Of a DNA stretch of 8,261 bases, positions 1-6,393 are shown piece after piece (the stretch's first letter is position 1; the number at the start of each line of letters is the position of its first letter). The notes below the pieces were generated by a model. It made no database searches. It was not told where the DNA came from and saw only the letters and a program-made list of their open reading frames with translations. The DNA lies in the NCBI GenBank assembly GCA_005789925.1, contig SXWG01000089.1, forward strand, positions 1 through 8,261, written 5' to 3'. A program made the position numbers and the translations under genes. This DNA comes from Actinomycetota bacterium. Its GTDB lineage: Bacteria > Actinomycetota > Acidimicrobiia > Acidimicrobiales > Ilumatobacteraceae.

Positions 1-258
1 GACGAACACAGAAGAGGCATCGACATCGTGACGATTTGCAATCGCGCGCCGCAATGCGGTCACCTCGCGATCGGGGTACCGATTCCAATCGATCGAGGTG
101 ACTAGACGCGCGACATCTTCCTGCCAGCCATCTGGCGGTGGAAAAGGAGACTCGTTCGTGTTCAGTCGCACGGACACCTCGACCTGGGTCGAGTGGTACT
201 TCGACAGAGCTGAGATGTCGGAGCGAGGGGGTACGGGTGACGAGCGAGCCACGGTCAC
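1..258 (-). CDS. hisC: Histidinol-phosphate aminotransferase, N-terminal part (runs off left edge)
   Basis: This is the first 86 codons of a class I/II fold PLP-dependent aminotransferase. HisC converts imidazole-acetol phosphate and glutamate to histidinol phosphate in histidine synthesis in the cytoplasm. The reading shows the HisC entry motif V-R-L-N-T-N-E-S-P-F-P-P-P at about residues 30-42, preceded by K-Y-H-S-T-Q-V-E-V and followed by W-N-R-Y-P-D-R-E-V-T-A-L-R, the usual 'NRYPD' segment. The PLP lysine and the rest of the enzyme lie beyond the window. I chose the GTG at 258; a second in-frame GTG at 252 is possible. There is no strong ribosome binding site. The gene lies 40 nt after the 66-residue ORF in the same direction, so it may share a transcript with nth. 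Related aminotransferases (for example CobD-like) cannot be fully excluded from a fragment, but the N-terminus is typical of actinobacterial HisC. Confidence 0.88.
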   Translation of the reverse strand, partial: MTVARSSPVPPRSDISALSKYHSTQVEVSVRLNTNESPFPPPDGWQEDVARLVTSIDWNRYPDREVTALRRAIANRHDVDASSVFV

Positions 259-298
259 AACTTACTGATGCCGATGCAGTGCAGGGTAGATGATTTCG

Positions 299-499
299 TC
301 ATCGAGCAAGTCGTTGAGCCCGCAGGATTGACCGGTGCGCCGTCAACAGAGCTCGTTCGGCCTCGTAGATAGCAGAGACAAGATCTTCGTTCTCGCCACC
401 CATCGATGCAGCAAGGTCTGCCATGCGGTCGCGGTAACGCGCAATTGCCTCTGCCGCTGCACTCAGTTCCGCATTCATCGACTCAAGTGACGCGCTCAT
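299..499 (-). CDS. Small helical protein of unknown function, coupled to nth
   Basis: This 66-residue protein is one I do not recognise. Its ATG overlaps the nth stop codon (ATGA), which suggests translational coupling and argues that it is real. It has no cysteine, no signal peptide and no membrane segment. The composition is rich in Ala, Glu, Arg, Leu and Met. Two predicted amphipathic helices (about residues 3-33 and 38-65) are separated by a short polar break, M-G-G-E-N-E-D, which is consistent with a helical hairpin or short coiled coil. The C-terminus is basic (R-A-Q-R-L-A-R). The gene sits between nth and hisC and is followed by 40 nt before the hisC start. Function cannot be inferred from the sequence. 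Possible roles include a small dimeric scaffold or a regulator, but nothing visible favours either. Confidence 0.72.
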   Translation of the reverse strand: MSASLESMNAELSAAAEAIARYRDRMADLAASMGGENEDLVSAIYEAERALLTAHRSILRAQRLAR

Positions 500-1188
500 T
501 TTCGCTTGCTCGATTTCGTTCCGTTCATCGCAACTTTGTCACGGGTCGGAAGACTCGATGATGGGCAGATGTCCTGCAACTCACAATCGTGACACCGCGG
601 TTTGCGCGCATCACACACGCGTCGACCGTGCAAGATGAGACGAAGGCTGAACTTCCCCCAATCCTCCGGTGGCAGATGCCCGTTCAACACTTTCTCCACT
701 TTCACGGGATCTTCTTCGGTGGTGAGCCCCAGTCTCCGCGACAATCGTCCGACGTGAGTATCGACGGCAAGCCCGGGGAGATCGAAGACGACACTCCGCA
801 GGACATTGCCGGTCTTGCGTCCCACACCGGGAAGTGTGACGAGGTCATCAAGTTCGGTCGGAACGTTGCCGTCGAAGCGTTCGACCACGGAACGCGCCAT
901 GCCGATCAGGTTGCGAGCCTTCGTCTGGTAAAAACCTGTCGAGCGAACGAGTTCTTCGACGTCGGTCGGGTTAGCAACCGCGAGGTCTTCAGCAGTCGGA
1001 TACTTGGCGAAGAGTGCAGGCGTCACCATGTTGACTCGCGCATCTGTGCATTGTGCCGACAAGATCGTCGCGGCGAGCAACTCGAATGCATTCTTGTGCT
1101 CGAGCTCGCATTCTGCAGCGGGATACAACGTGGCAAGACGCTTGGCGACTTCACGCGAACGCGCGGCAGGTGTTCGGGGCTTTCCCAC
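496..1188 (-). CDS. nth: Endonuclease III (DNA glycosylase/AP lyase)
   Basis: This is a bifunctional base-excision repair enzyme that removes oxidised pyrimidines and cuts the abasic site. From the GTG at 1188 it has 230 residues, close to the usual 210-250. The helix-hairpin-helix L-P-G-V-G-R-K-T-G-N carries the catalytic lysine (K125), and A-V-D-T-H-V-G-R carries the catalytic aspartate (D143). The C-terminal 4Fe-4S loop has the exact C-X6-C-X2-C-X5-C spacing (C192, C199, C202, C208), followed by about 20 basic and polar residues. The early segment L-L-A-A-T-I-L-S-A-Q-C-T-D is also typical. An ATG at 1227 would add 13 residues and overlap the divergent mshD start, so I prefer GTG 1188, where family-like sequence (G-K-P-R-T-P-A-A-R) begins. 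The reading frame stays open to 1377, but that extension is antisense to mshD and lacks Nth character. Confidence 0.95.
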   Translation of the reverse strand: MGKPRTPAARSREVAKRLATLYPAAECELEHKNAFELLAATILSAQCTDARVNMVTPALFAKYPTAEDLAVANPTDVEELVRSTGFYQTKARNLIGMARSVVERFDGNVPTELDDLVTLPGVGRKTGNVLRSVVFDLPGLAVDTHVGRLSRRLGLTTEEDPVKVEKVLNGHLPPEDWGKFSLRLILHGRRVCDARKPRCHDCELQDICPSSSLPTRDKVAMNGTKSSKRK

Positions 1189-1210
1189 GGCGCGAGGGTA
1201 CCCTGCACTC
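1189..1210. promoter_or_regulatory. Minimal divergent spacer with a centred palindrome
   Basis: With the preferred GTG starts, only 22 nt separate nth (leftward) from mshD (rightward). The spacer contains the perfect 10-base palindrome AGGGTACCCT at 1195-1204, exactly 6 nt from each start codon. Because it is symmetric, each strand reads AGGG upstream of its own start, with 12 nt between AGGG and the GTG, longer than an ordinary Shine-Dalgarno spacing. The space is too short for two conventional promoters, so at least part of each promoter must lie inside the opposing gene, unless the starts are elsewhere. A regulatory role (operator or shared binding site) is inference. Confidence 0.25.
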
Positions 1211-2143
1211 GTGCCCTCGTTCGACATCAAGCGGAGAATGAAGGATGACGACATCGCGCAGGTGTCCGAGTTGCTCGAGGCCGCTGAGCGTGCCGACGGT
1301 TCCCGACCCTTGAGCGACCATCTTTGGCTCGACTTGCGAATGGGTGGACACGAAGGCTTCGCAGGGTTCATCGCCACCGAAGAGGGTCACGAACACATCG
1401 TCGGCTACAGCCAAATCTCACGTGGCAACGACTCATGGCTCGTCGACATGGTCGTACATCCACATCATCGCTACGACACCACTTTGCTCGGTCCGCAACT
1501 CATGAAAATCGCACTCGACACTGTCGCGGCTGAAGGGGGCGGACATGTGCACTGGTGGGTGTTCGAACCCAACCAATTCCATCGCTCTCTCGCCGAACAG
1601 TTCGGCCTGCACGAGGGACGCACGTTGCTGCAGATGCGTCGACCCCTGCCCCTCGAACCTGCGCTCGCTCAACTTGGCGACGATGTGAGCACCACGTCGT
1701 TCTCGCGCATCCGCGACGAGGACACATGGCTGGTCGTCAACAACGCCGCATTTGCATCGCACCCTGAGCAAGGGGCATGGGACGTCCAGACACTCCGTTC
1801 GCGGTATCACGAGTCATGGTTCGATGACGACAGCATTCGCCTTCACCATGTCGACGGAACACTCGCCGGTTTCTGCTGGACGAAGATTCATCCGAACTCT
1901 GTCCCCGTCATGGGCGAGATTTACGTCATTGCTGTGCACCCCGATCATGTCGGGCACGGCCTCGGCACTGCTCTCACCGCTGCTGGTCTGAACCACATGG
2001 CACGCCGCGGTGCAGACGTCGCGATGCTCTTCGTCGACGCCGACAATTCAGCGGCGCTGTCGTCCTATGAGCGACTCGGTTTCGTTCGCCACCACCGCGA
2101 ACGTGCATTCGTCGGCGACGTGCCCCCTAGCCTGACGGCATGA
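1211..2143 (+). CDS. mshD: Mycothiol synthase (tandem GNAT acetyltransferase)
   Basis: MshD acetylates the cysteine amine of Cys-GlcN-inositol with acetyl-CoA, the last step of mycothiol synthesis. From GTG 1211 the protein has 310 residues, against about 315 for the mycobacterial enzyme. It consists of two GNAT domains. The N-terminal one starts with A-E-R-A-D-G-S-R-P-L-S-D-H, typical of the family. The C-terminal one contains G-F-C-W-T-K-I-H, G-E-I-Y-V-I-A-V-H-P, a cofactor loop near residues 247-252, and V-D-A-D-N-S-A-A-L-S-S-Y-E-R-L-G-F. E236 and Y286 align, from memory, with the proposed catalytic pair Glu234/Tyr294 of the M. tuberculosis enzyme. The N-domain cofactor loop (residues 85-97) has lost the GNAT glycine pattern. 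An ATG at 1238 (residue 10) is an alternative start, but it would trim sequence preceding the first conserved block. The stop overlaps the pepF start as ATGA. Confidence 0.85.
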   Translation: MPSFDIKRRMKDDDIAQVSELLEAAERADGSRPLSDHLWLDLRMGGHEGFAGFIATEEGHEHIVGYSQISRGNDSWLVDMVVHPHHRYDTTLLGPQLMKIALDTVAAEGGGHVHWWVFEPNQFHRSLAEQFGLHEGRTLLQMRRPLPLEPALAQLGDDVSTTSFSRIRDEDTWLVVNNAAFASHPEQGAWDVQTLRSRYHESWFDDDSIRLHHVDGTLAGFCWTKIHPNSVPVMGEIYVIAVHPDHVGHGLGTALTAAGLNHMARRGADVAMLFVDADNSAALSSYERLGFVRHHRERAFVGDVPPSLTA

Positions 2144-3957
2144 CAGACACTGCATCTGCTCCGCACACATCGCTTCCTCGCTGGTCAGTAGCCGACGTTC
2201 ACGAGTCGTTTGACTCGCGCACGTTCAAAGTCGCATTCGAGTCGTTCTCCGCCGACGTGTCGCGCCTCGAAGCAGTGTTCGACGAGGCGAACGTGCGCAA
2301 AGTCGACCGCGGAGTCGAAACTGGCGACGGTGAGACCGCAGACAAAGTGATTGCCCTCTACAACCGCGTGATGGACGCCAGCGATGTGCTCGGCGCCTAC
2401 ATCTACGCGACAGTGTCCACCGATTCGCGTGACGAAACTGCGCAAGGTCTGCTCAGCGAGATCGAGGTCCTCGATGCGCGCACCTCACCACTTCTCGCCC
2501 GACTCGCAGAGTGGGTGAAGTCACTCGGAGTTGACGAGTTGTCTGCGCTCAGCACTGAAGCAGCAGAACATGTCGGGCCATTGCTGCGACTTGCCGAGCG
2601 CACCGCCCACCAGATGCCCGAAGACTTAGAGGGCCTGTACGCAGAGTTGTCGACCACCGGATCATCGGCATGGGGTCGACTCCAAGCCGACGTCACCTCA
2701 CAATTGACCGAAAACGTCGTGCGTCCAGACGGCACAACTGACACCTTGCCCATGCCGGCCATTCGCGGACTCGCATCACACCCCGATGCAGAACTTCGAC
2801 GTGCGGCCTACGACGCCGAGATGGCCGCCTGGCCGTCTGTCGCCGTCGCATGTGCTGCCGCGATGAACAGCATCAAAGGTGAGGCAAACGTCATCAATGC
2901 CCGACGTCATTGGGCTTCTCCATTGGATGCATCGCTCTTTGCCAACAGTGTCAGTCGCACCACCTTCGACGCCATGCAGAAGGCTGTCTCTGACTCCTTG
3001 CCCGACTTTCGCCGCTGGATGAAAGCCAAGGCCACGGCTCACGAGAACACGAACGCACTTCCGTGGTGGAACCTCGTCGCGCCGCTTCCGAATGTGTCCT
3101 CTTCGGTGACATGGGACGAGGGCATCGCACTCGTGAAGTCCGCCTTCTCCGAGTACAGCGACAACCTTGCTGGACTGGTCGACAGGTCACTTGCAGAAAA
3201 CTGGATCGACGCCGAACCCCGCGAGGGAAAAGTCGGTGGTGCTTTCTGCATGTCATTCATCGACGATCGTTCGCTCGTGCTCCTCAACTGGACCGGAAGC
3301 ACCGAGAGCGCGCAGACGACGGCCCACGAACTTGGACACGCTTATCACAACACTCAACTGGCCCACCGCACGGCGCTTCAAAAGCGTCTACCGATGGCTC
3401 TCGCAGAAACGGCAAGCATTTTCTGCGAGACATTGGTCGTCGAAGCAGGGCTTCGCAAGTTGAGCGGCCGCGAACGACTCGCACTGCTCGACGTCGATCT
3501 TGCTGGTTCGAACCAGGTCGTCGTCGACATTCACAGCCGGTTCCTGTTCGAAACAGAAGTGTTCGCGCGTCGACAGCGCCGTACGCTCGGGGTGTCCGAG
3601 TTGAACGAGATGATGCTCGAAGCCCAGCAGGCTGCGTATGGCGATGGCCTCGATCAGAGCACCGCCCATCCGCACATGTGGGTGTTGAAGCCGCACTATT
3701 ACGGCAGCCACTTCTACAACTGGCCATACACCTACGGATTGCTGTTCGGCCTCGGCCTCTACTCTCAGTACACGAAGGACCCTGAACGAGTCCGACACGG
3801 GTACGACACGCTTTTGTCACGTGCCGGTATGGACACCGCCGAACAACTCGGTCAGGCTTTCGGACTCGACGTGACGAGCGAAGCATTCTGGACCGCAAGT
3901 CTCGACGTCATCCGCCAACGAATTACCGACTACGCCGACTTGGCAAAGTCACTGTGA
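2140..3957 (+). CDS. pepF: M3 family oligoendopeptidase F-like metallopeptidase
   Basis: This is a cytoplasmic zinc metallopeptidase expected to cut short peptides. It has 605 residues, the normal length for the PepF/M3B group. The zinc site is clear: H-E-L-G-H at residues 396-400 inside T-T-A-H-E-L-G-H-A-Y-H-N, and a third ligand, E423, in L-A-E-T-A-S-I-F-C-E, 27 residues after the first His. The C-terminal substrate-binding signature H-Y-Y-G-S-H-F-Y-N-W-P-Y-T-Y-G starts at residue 519. There is no signal peptide. The ATG overlaps the mshD stop codon (ATGA), so the two are probably co-translated, and rlmN follows after 7 nt. Several oppositely read or shifted open frames inside it are shadows. 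Substrate specificity cannot be told from sequence, and the symbol is given by family. Confidence 0.93.
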   Translation: MTDTASAPHTSLPRWSVADVHESFDSRTFKVAFESFSADVSRLEAVFDEANVRKVDRGVETGDGETADKVIALYNRVMDASDVLGAYIYATVSTDSRDETAQGLLSEIEVLDARTSPLLARLAEWVKSLGVDELSALSTEAAEHVGPLLRLAERTAHQMPEDLEGLYAELSTTGSSAWGRLQADVTSQLTENVVRPDGTTDTLPMPAIRGLASHPDAELRRAAYDAEMAAWPSVAVACAAAMNSIKGEANVINARRHWASPLDASLFANSVSRTTFDAMQKAVSDSLPDFRRWMKAKATAHENTNALPWWNLVAPLPNVSSSVTWDEGIALVKSAFSEYSDNLAGLVDRSLAENWIDAEPREGKVGGAFCMSFIDDRSLVLLNWTGSTESAQTTAHELGHAYHNTQLAHRTALQKRLPMALAETASIFCETLVVEAGLRKLSGRERLALLDVDLAGSNQVVVDIHSRFLFETEVFARRQRRTLGVSELNEMMLEAQQAAYGDGLDQSTAHPHMWVLKPHYYGSHFYNWPYTYGLLFGLGLYSQYTKDPERVRHGYDTLLSRAGMDTAEQLGQAFGLDVTSEAFWTASLDVIRQRITDYADLAKSL

Positions 3958-3964
3958 CCTGTTC

Positions 3965-5035
3965 ATGCCGATGATCTCGTTGTACGACGCCACTCGAGCC
4001 GACGTCGAGGCCGAACTTGTCGGTGCTCCCCGGTACCGCATCGATCAAGTCTGGAACGGTCTGTACTCACAATTTCTCGAACCACACGACATCACCACTC
4101 TTCCGGCTGCCGTGCGAGCCCAGCTCACAGAGTCGTTCACGCCTGCACTTGAGCCGAAATTGCGCACGGTCGCAGATGATGGAAAGACGATCAAGTTCCT
4201 CTGGCGCCTCGTCGATGGCGGACATCCGATCGAAACAGTGCTCATGTACTACGACGATCGCGCGACGGTGTGTGTGAGCACACAAGCAGGCTGTGCCATG
4301 GCGTGTGGTTTCTGTGCGACTGGCCAAGCGGGCTTCAATCGACACCTCACTGCCGGCGAGATCATCGAACAAGTGGTGCGTGCCTGCAGGGAAGCCCGCA
4401 CTCTCGAGCGACGTGTCGACAACATCGTGTTCATGGGCATGGGTGAGCCACTTGCGAACGAACCTGCGGTCTGGGGTGCTGTCGAGCGCATCCACGGTGA
4501 CATCGGCATCTCGGCGCGCCATCTCACCATCAGCACGGTCGGCATCGTCCCCGGAATCCGCACACTCGCCACTCGGCCGTTGCCCGTGAACCTTGCCGTC
4601 TCGCTTCACGCCGCTCGCGACGAGCTACGTGACGAATTGGTGCCGATCAACAAGCGCTACCCCATCGCTGACTTGCTCGGTGCGTGCCACGACTACCTGA
4701 AGGTGAAGAACCGCAGAATCAGTTTCGAGTGGGCACTCATCGAAGGCGTGAACGACACACTGCGCGACGCAAAAGAGCTGCACGCCCTCAGTCGACGACT
4801 CACGCCGACGGCCCACGTGAATCTCATCCCTTTGAATCCAACCCCAGGTTGGCCGACCAAAGGAAGCAGCCGTAACAGAGTCCACGTATTTCGCGACACT
4901 CTTCTCGAATTCGGCACGAACGTGACAATCCGTTCGAATCGCGGCACCGACATCGCCGCAGCTTGTGGACAGTTGGCAGCTGGTCAACCAGTGCGCGTCA
5001 GCGCTCCGTCAGCTCGAGAGTCCTCGACCTCGTAA
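3965..5035 (+). CDS. rlmN: Dual-specificity 23S rRNA A2503 / tRNA A37 C2-methyltransferase
   Basis: This radical SAM methyltransferase makes 2-methyladenosine in 23S rRNA and some tRNAs. It has 356 residues, a normal length. The 4Fe-4S/SAM motif C-X3-C-X2-C is C110, C114 and C117 (G-C-A-M-A-C-G-F-C-A-T-G). C334 in G-T-D-I-A-A-A-C-G-Q-L matches the methyl-carrying cysteine of E. coli RlmN (Cys355), and C103 matches Cys118. I-E-T-V at 89-92 supplies the conserved glutamate. Also present are the G-M-G-E-P-L-A-N segment, S-L-H-A and V-N-L-I-P-L-N. A-C-G-Q-L rather than the Cfr-type ending supports RlmN over the resistance enzyme Cfr. The start at ATG 3965, 7 nt after pepF, is preferred; ATG 3971 is an alternative. 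No clear Shine-Dalgarno sequence is visible, so translation probably depends on the upstream gene. Confidence 0.97.
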   Translation: MPMISLYDATRADVEAELVGAPRYRIDQVWNGLYSQFLEPHDITTLPAAVRAQLTESFTPALEPKLRTVADDGKTIKFLWRLVDGGHPIETVLMYYDDRATVCVSTQAGCAMACGFCATGQAGFNRHLTAGEIIEQVVRACREARTLERRVDNIVFMGMGEPLANEPAVWGAVERIHGDIGISARHLTISTVGIVPGIRTLATRPLPVNLAVSLHAARDELRDELVPINKRYPIADLLGACHDYLKVKNRRISFEWALIEGVNDTLRDAKELHALSRRLTPTAHVNLIPLNPTPGWPTKGSSRNRVHVFRDTLLEFGTNVTIRSNRGTDIAAACGQLAAGQPVRVSAPSARESSTS

Positions 5036-5047
5036 GTCATCGCAGCG

Positions 5048-5398
5048 TCACGTGGCGTCGTCGACATAGGACGGATTCGCCACGGCCAACTTGTCGCACA
5101 CGGACTCGAACACCAATGCACGAACCTCGTCTGAGCGGTGGTCAAGATGCCCCGCCCGAATGCGCGCCGCCAATTCCTGGTCGTCGCTGCACTCAAGGCG
5201 CTCCAACCGCTCACGATGACGCCGTGCGTGCACCGGCCCGAGCGCAATCTCACGCTCGACCATGGCCAAGATGTTGGTGGCGACCCGTGCGTTGAAACGC
5301 ACAGCCGAACTCTTGCCGTCGATCACGTCGCGTTCGAGCCATTCACGCACAGCGATCACAAGTTCGCGGACCGACGGAGCGTCATGTGGTTCAGCCAT
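5048..5398 (-). CDS. DUF6285 protein, partner of the adjacent kinase
   Basis: This 116-residue soluble helical protein resembles the DUF6285 family. Family-like blocks are H-D-A-P-S-V-R-E-L at 5-13, a helical segment R-F-N-A-R-V-A-T-N-I-L-A-M-V-E-R-E at 34-50, and a C-terminal D-K-L-A-V-A-N-P at 102-109. Its ATG shares one base with the stop of the upstream kinase (TGATG), which implies translational coupling and a 1:1 partner. The frame stays open upstream to 5560, but that part is a shadow of the kinase. From memory, the Pseudomonas putida LvaB protein, a small partner needed by the kinase LvaA in levulinate catabolism, has this size and position, so an accessory role for the kinase is likely but inferred. 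It has no catalytic motif of its own. The gene ends 12 nt from the converging rlmN. Confidence 0.85.
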   Translation of the reverse strand: MAEPHDAPSVRELVIAVREWLERDVIDGKSSAVRFNARVATNILAMVEREIALGPVHARRHRERLERLECSDDQELAARIRAGHLDHRSDEVRALVFESVCDKLAVANPSYVDDAT

Positions 5399-6345
5399 CA
5401 CCACCGTCCTTCCAACAACATGAAAGCGTCGTACTCGGTCTCGCAGACCCGTCGACCGATCGCAGCCAACTCGTGACTTCGCGTCATACCGGACATGTGA
5501 GCCGTCATCTGCATGATGCAGATGACACCCCACCGAAGAATGCCGAAGACTTCCCACCATCGCACCACGTCCGGATCAGGGTGGACACCGGATGCTTGTT
5601 CATATGCGTCGAACAACTCTTCGTACTCACCGACGCCAGCGACTGGTTTCTTCGACCCGAAGCGCCAGGCTCGGACACAGAGCCAGCCAAGGTCCTCCAT
5701 CGGGTCTCCGACGTGAGCAAGCTCCCAGTCCAGAACTGCCCGAACTCCGTGGTCGTCCACCAACACATTTCCGAGACGTAGATCACCATGGACGATCGTT
5801 CGACGCGAGGTCACGGGTTTGTTGTCGTTCAACCAGCGCAAGACCAGCTCGAATGCCGGGTGGGGTTGGCCGAGGTCACACAACAGCTTGTCGTACATAC
5901 GCAACTGATCAGAAGCGTCGAGACCTGGCACGACGTCAACAGGCAGTGAATGAAGTCGCGCCATCGCCGTGGCGACCTCACGCACAAATGCCGACCGAGT
6001 GTTCGAGAACGAATCATCACGCAGAATGCGTCGTGCGATTGTCTCCCCCTCGATGAACCGCACGATCATGAAAGGTCGTTCGAGGGCATCTGACTCAGAC
6101 CCGTCTACCACGACCTCAGGAACGGGCACACCTGCACTTGCGGCAGCACGCAAGAGAGCAGGTTCATGTCGCAACCGCCCGACACCACCCGAGCGCTCGC
6201 GTTGCAAGATGTACTTCTCACCATCGGCGACAAACGACCACGTCTCGCGCGATGCACCAGACGTGAGCCGTGTGAGGTCGACGACCGCATTGACGCCCAA
6301 CACGCGTGCGAGACCCTTCTCCAAGTCGTCACGCGCGTTCGACAT
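5398..6345 (-). CDS. Phosphotransferase (aminoglycoside phosphotransferase fold), probable acyl-CoA/hydroxyacid kinase
   Basis: This is a 315-residue kinase-fold protein of the APH family. Visible motifs are the nucleotide-loop region L-T-S-G-A-S-R-E-T-W followed by a candidate ATP lysine, K44, in E-K-Y-I-L-Q-R-E. The catalytic loop I-V-H-G-D-L-R-L-G-N has D188 as catalytic base and N193, and the metal site is A-V-L-D-W-E with D206, followed by H-V-G-D-P-M-E-D-L-G-W. This last block is typical of the ACAD10/11-like and LvaA-like kinases that phosphorylate 4-hydroxyacyl-CoA, rather than of antibiotic-resistance kinases. The DUF6285 gene overlaps its stop by one base. The start at ATG 6345 is chosen because family similarity begins there; the frame is open to 6648, but that part lies opposite the ABC gene. 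The exact substrate is unknown, and no acyl-CoA dehydrogenase gene is adjacent within the window. Confidence 0.88.
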   Translation of the reverse strand: MSNARDDLEKGLARVLGVNAVVDLTRLTSGASRETWSFVADGEKYILQRERSGGVGRLRHEPALLRAAASAGVPVPEVVVDGSESDALERPFMIVRFIEGETIARRILRDDSFSNTRSAFVREVATAMARLHSLPVDVVPGLDASDQLRMYDKLLCDLGQPHPAFELVLRWLNDNKPVTSRRTIVHGDLRLGNVLVDDHGVRAVLDWELAHVGDPMEDLGWLCVRAWRFGSKKPVAGVGEYEELFDAYEQASGVHPDPDVVRWWEVFGILRWGVICIMQMTAHMSGMTRSHELAAIGRRVCETEYDAFMLLEGRW

Positions 6346-6393
6346 CGACACACTTTGCCACGAGCGACGGCCACTGCGACTACCGTCGACCCG
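6346..6393. promoter_or_regulatory. Divergent intergenic region between kinase and ABC ATPase genes
   Basis: This 48-nt gap separates the leftward kinase start (ATG 6345) from the rightward ABC ATPase start (GTG 6394), so it should hold at least the proximal promoter parts for both genes. A TTGCCA at 6355-6360 could serve as a -35-like element for the ABC gene, but no credible -10 box is spaced from it. No inverted repeat or Shine-Dalgarno sequence is obvious. Confidence 0.3.

Noticed and set aside
1004..1210. Upstream extension of mshD to a 379-residue form
   Set aside because: It lies antisense to nth and is absent from the usual 310-315 residue length of MshD.
589..1248. A 219-codon plus-strand open frame opposite nth
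   Set aside because: It is an antisense shadow of the well-supported endonuclease III gene, with a composition unlike a folded protein family that I know.
1189..1377. Upstream extension of nth to a 293-residue form
   Set aside because: The added residues lie antisense to mshD and show no Nth similarity; the conserved sequence begins near GTG 1188.
3063..3785. A 240-codon plus-strand frame, and a 204-codon minus-strand frame at 3284-3898, inside pepF
   Set aside because: Both are Arg/Ser-rich shadows across the zinc-site region of a clear M3 peptidase.
3965..5035. Cfr-type antibiotic-resistance methyltransferase
   Set aside because: Length, the A-C-G-Q-L region and the housekeeping setting fit RlmN.
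5398..6345. Aminoglycoside resistance gene
   Set aside because: The kinase fold is shared, but the D-W-E-L-A-H-V-G-D-P-M-E-D-L-G-W block and the DUF6285 partner point to an acyl-CoA or hydroxyacid kinase.
6166..6393. Upstream extension of the ABC ATPase by 76 residues
   Set aside because: It is antisense to the kinase gene, and the ABC fold begins shortly after GTG 6394.
6355..6393. Sigma-70-type promoter using TTGCCA for the ABC gene
   Set aside because: No sequence 16-18 nt downstream resembles a -10 box closely enough to call it.
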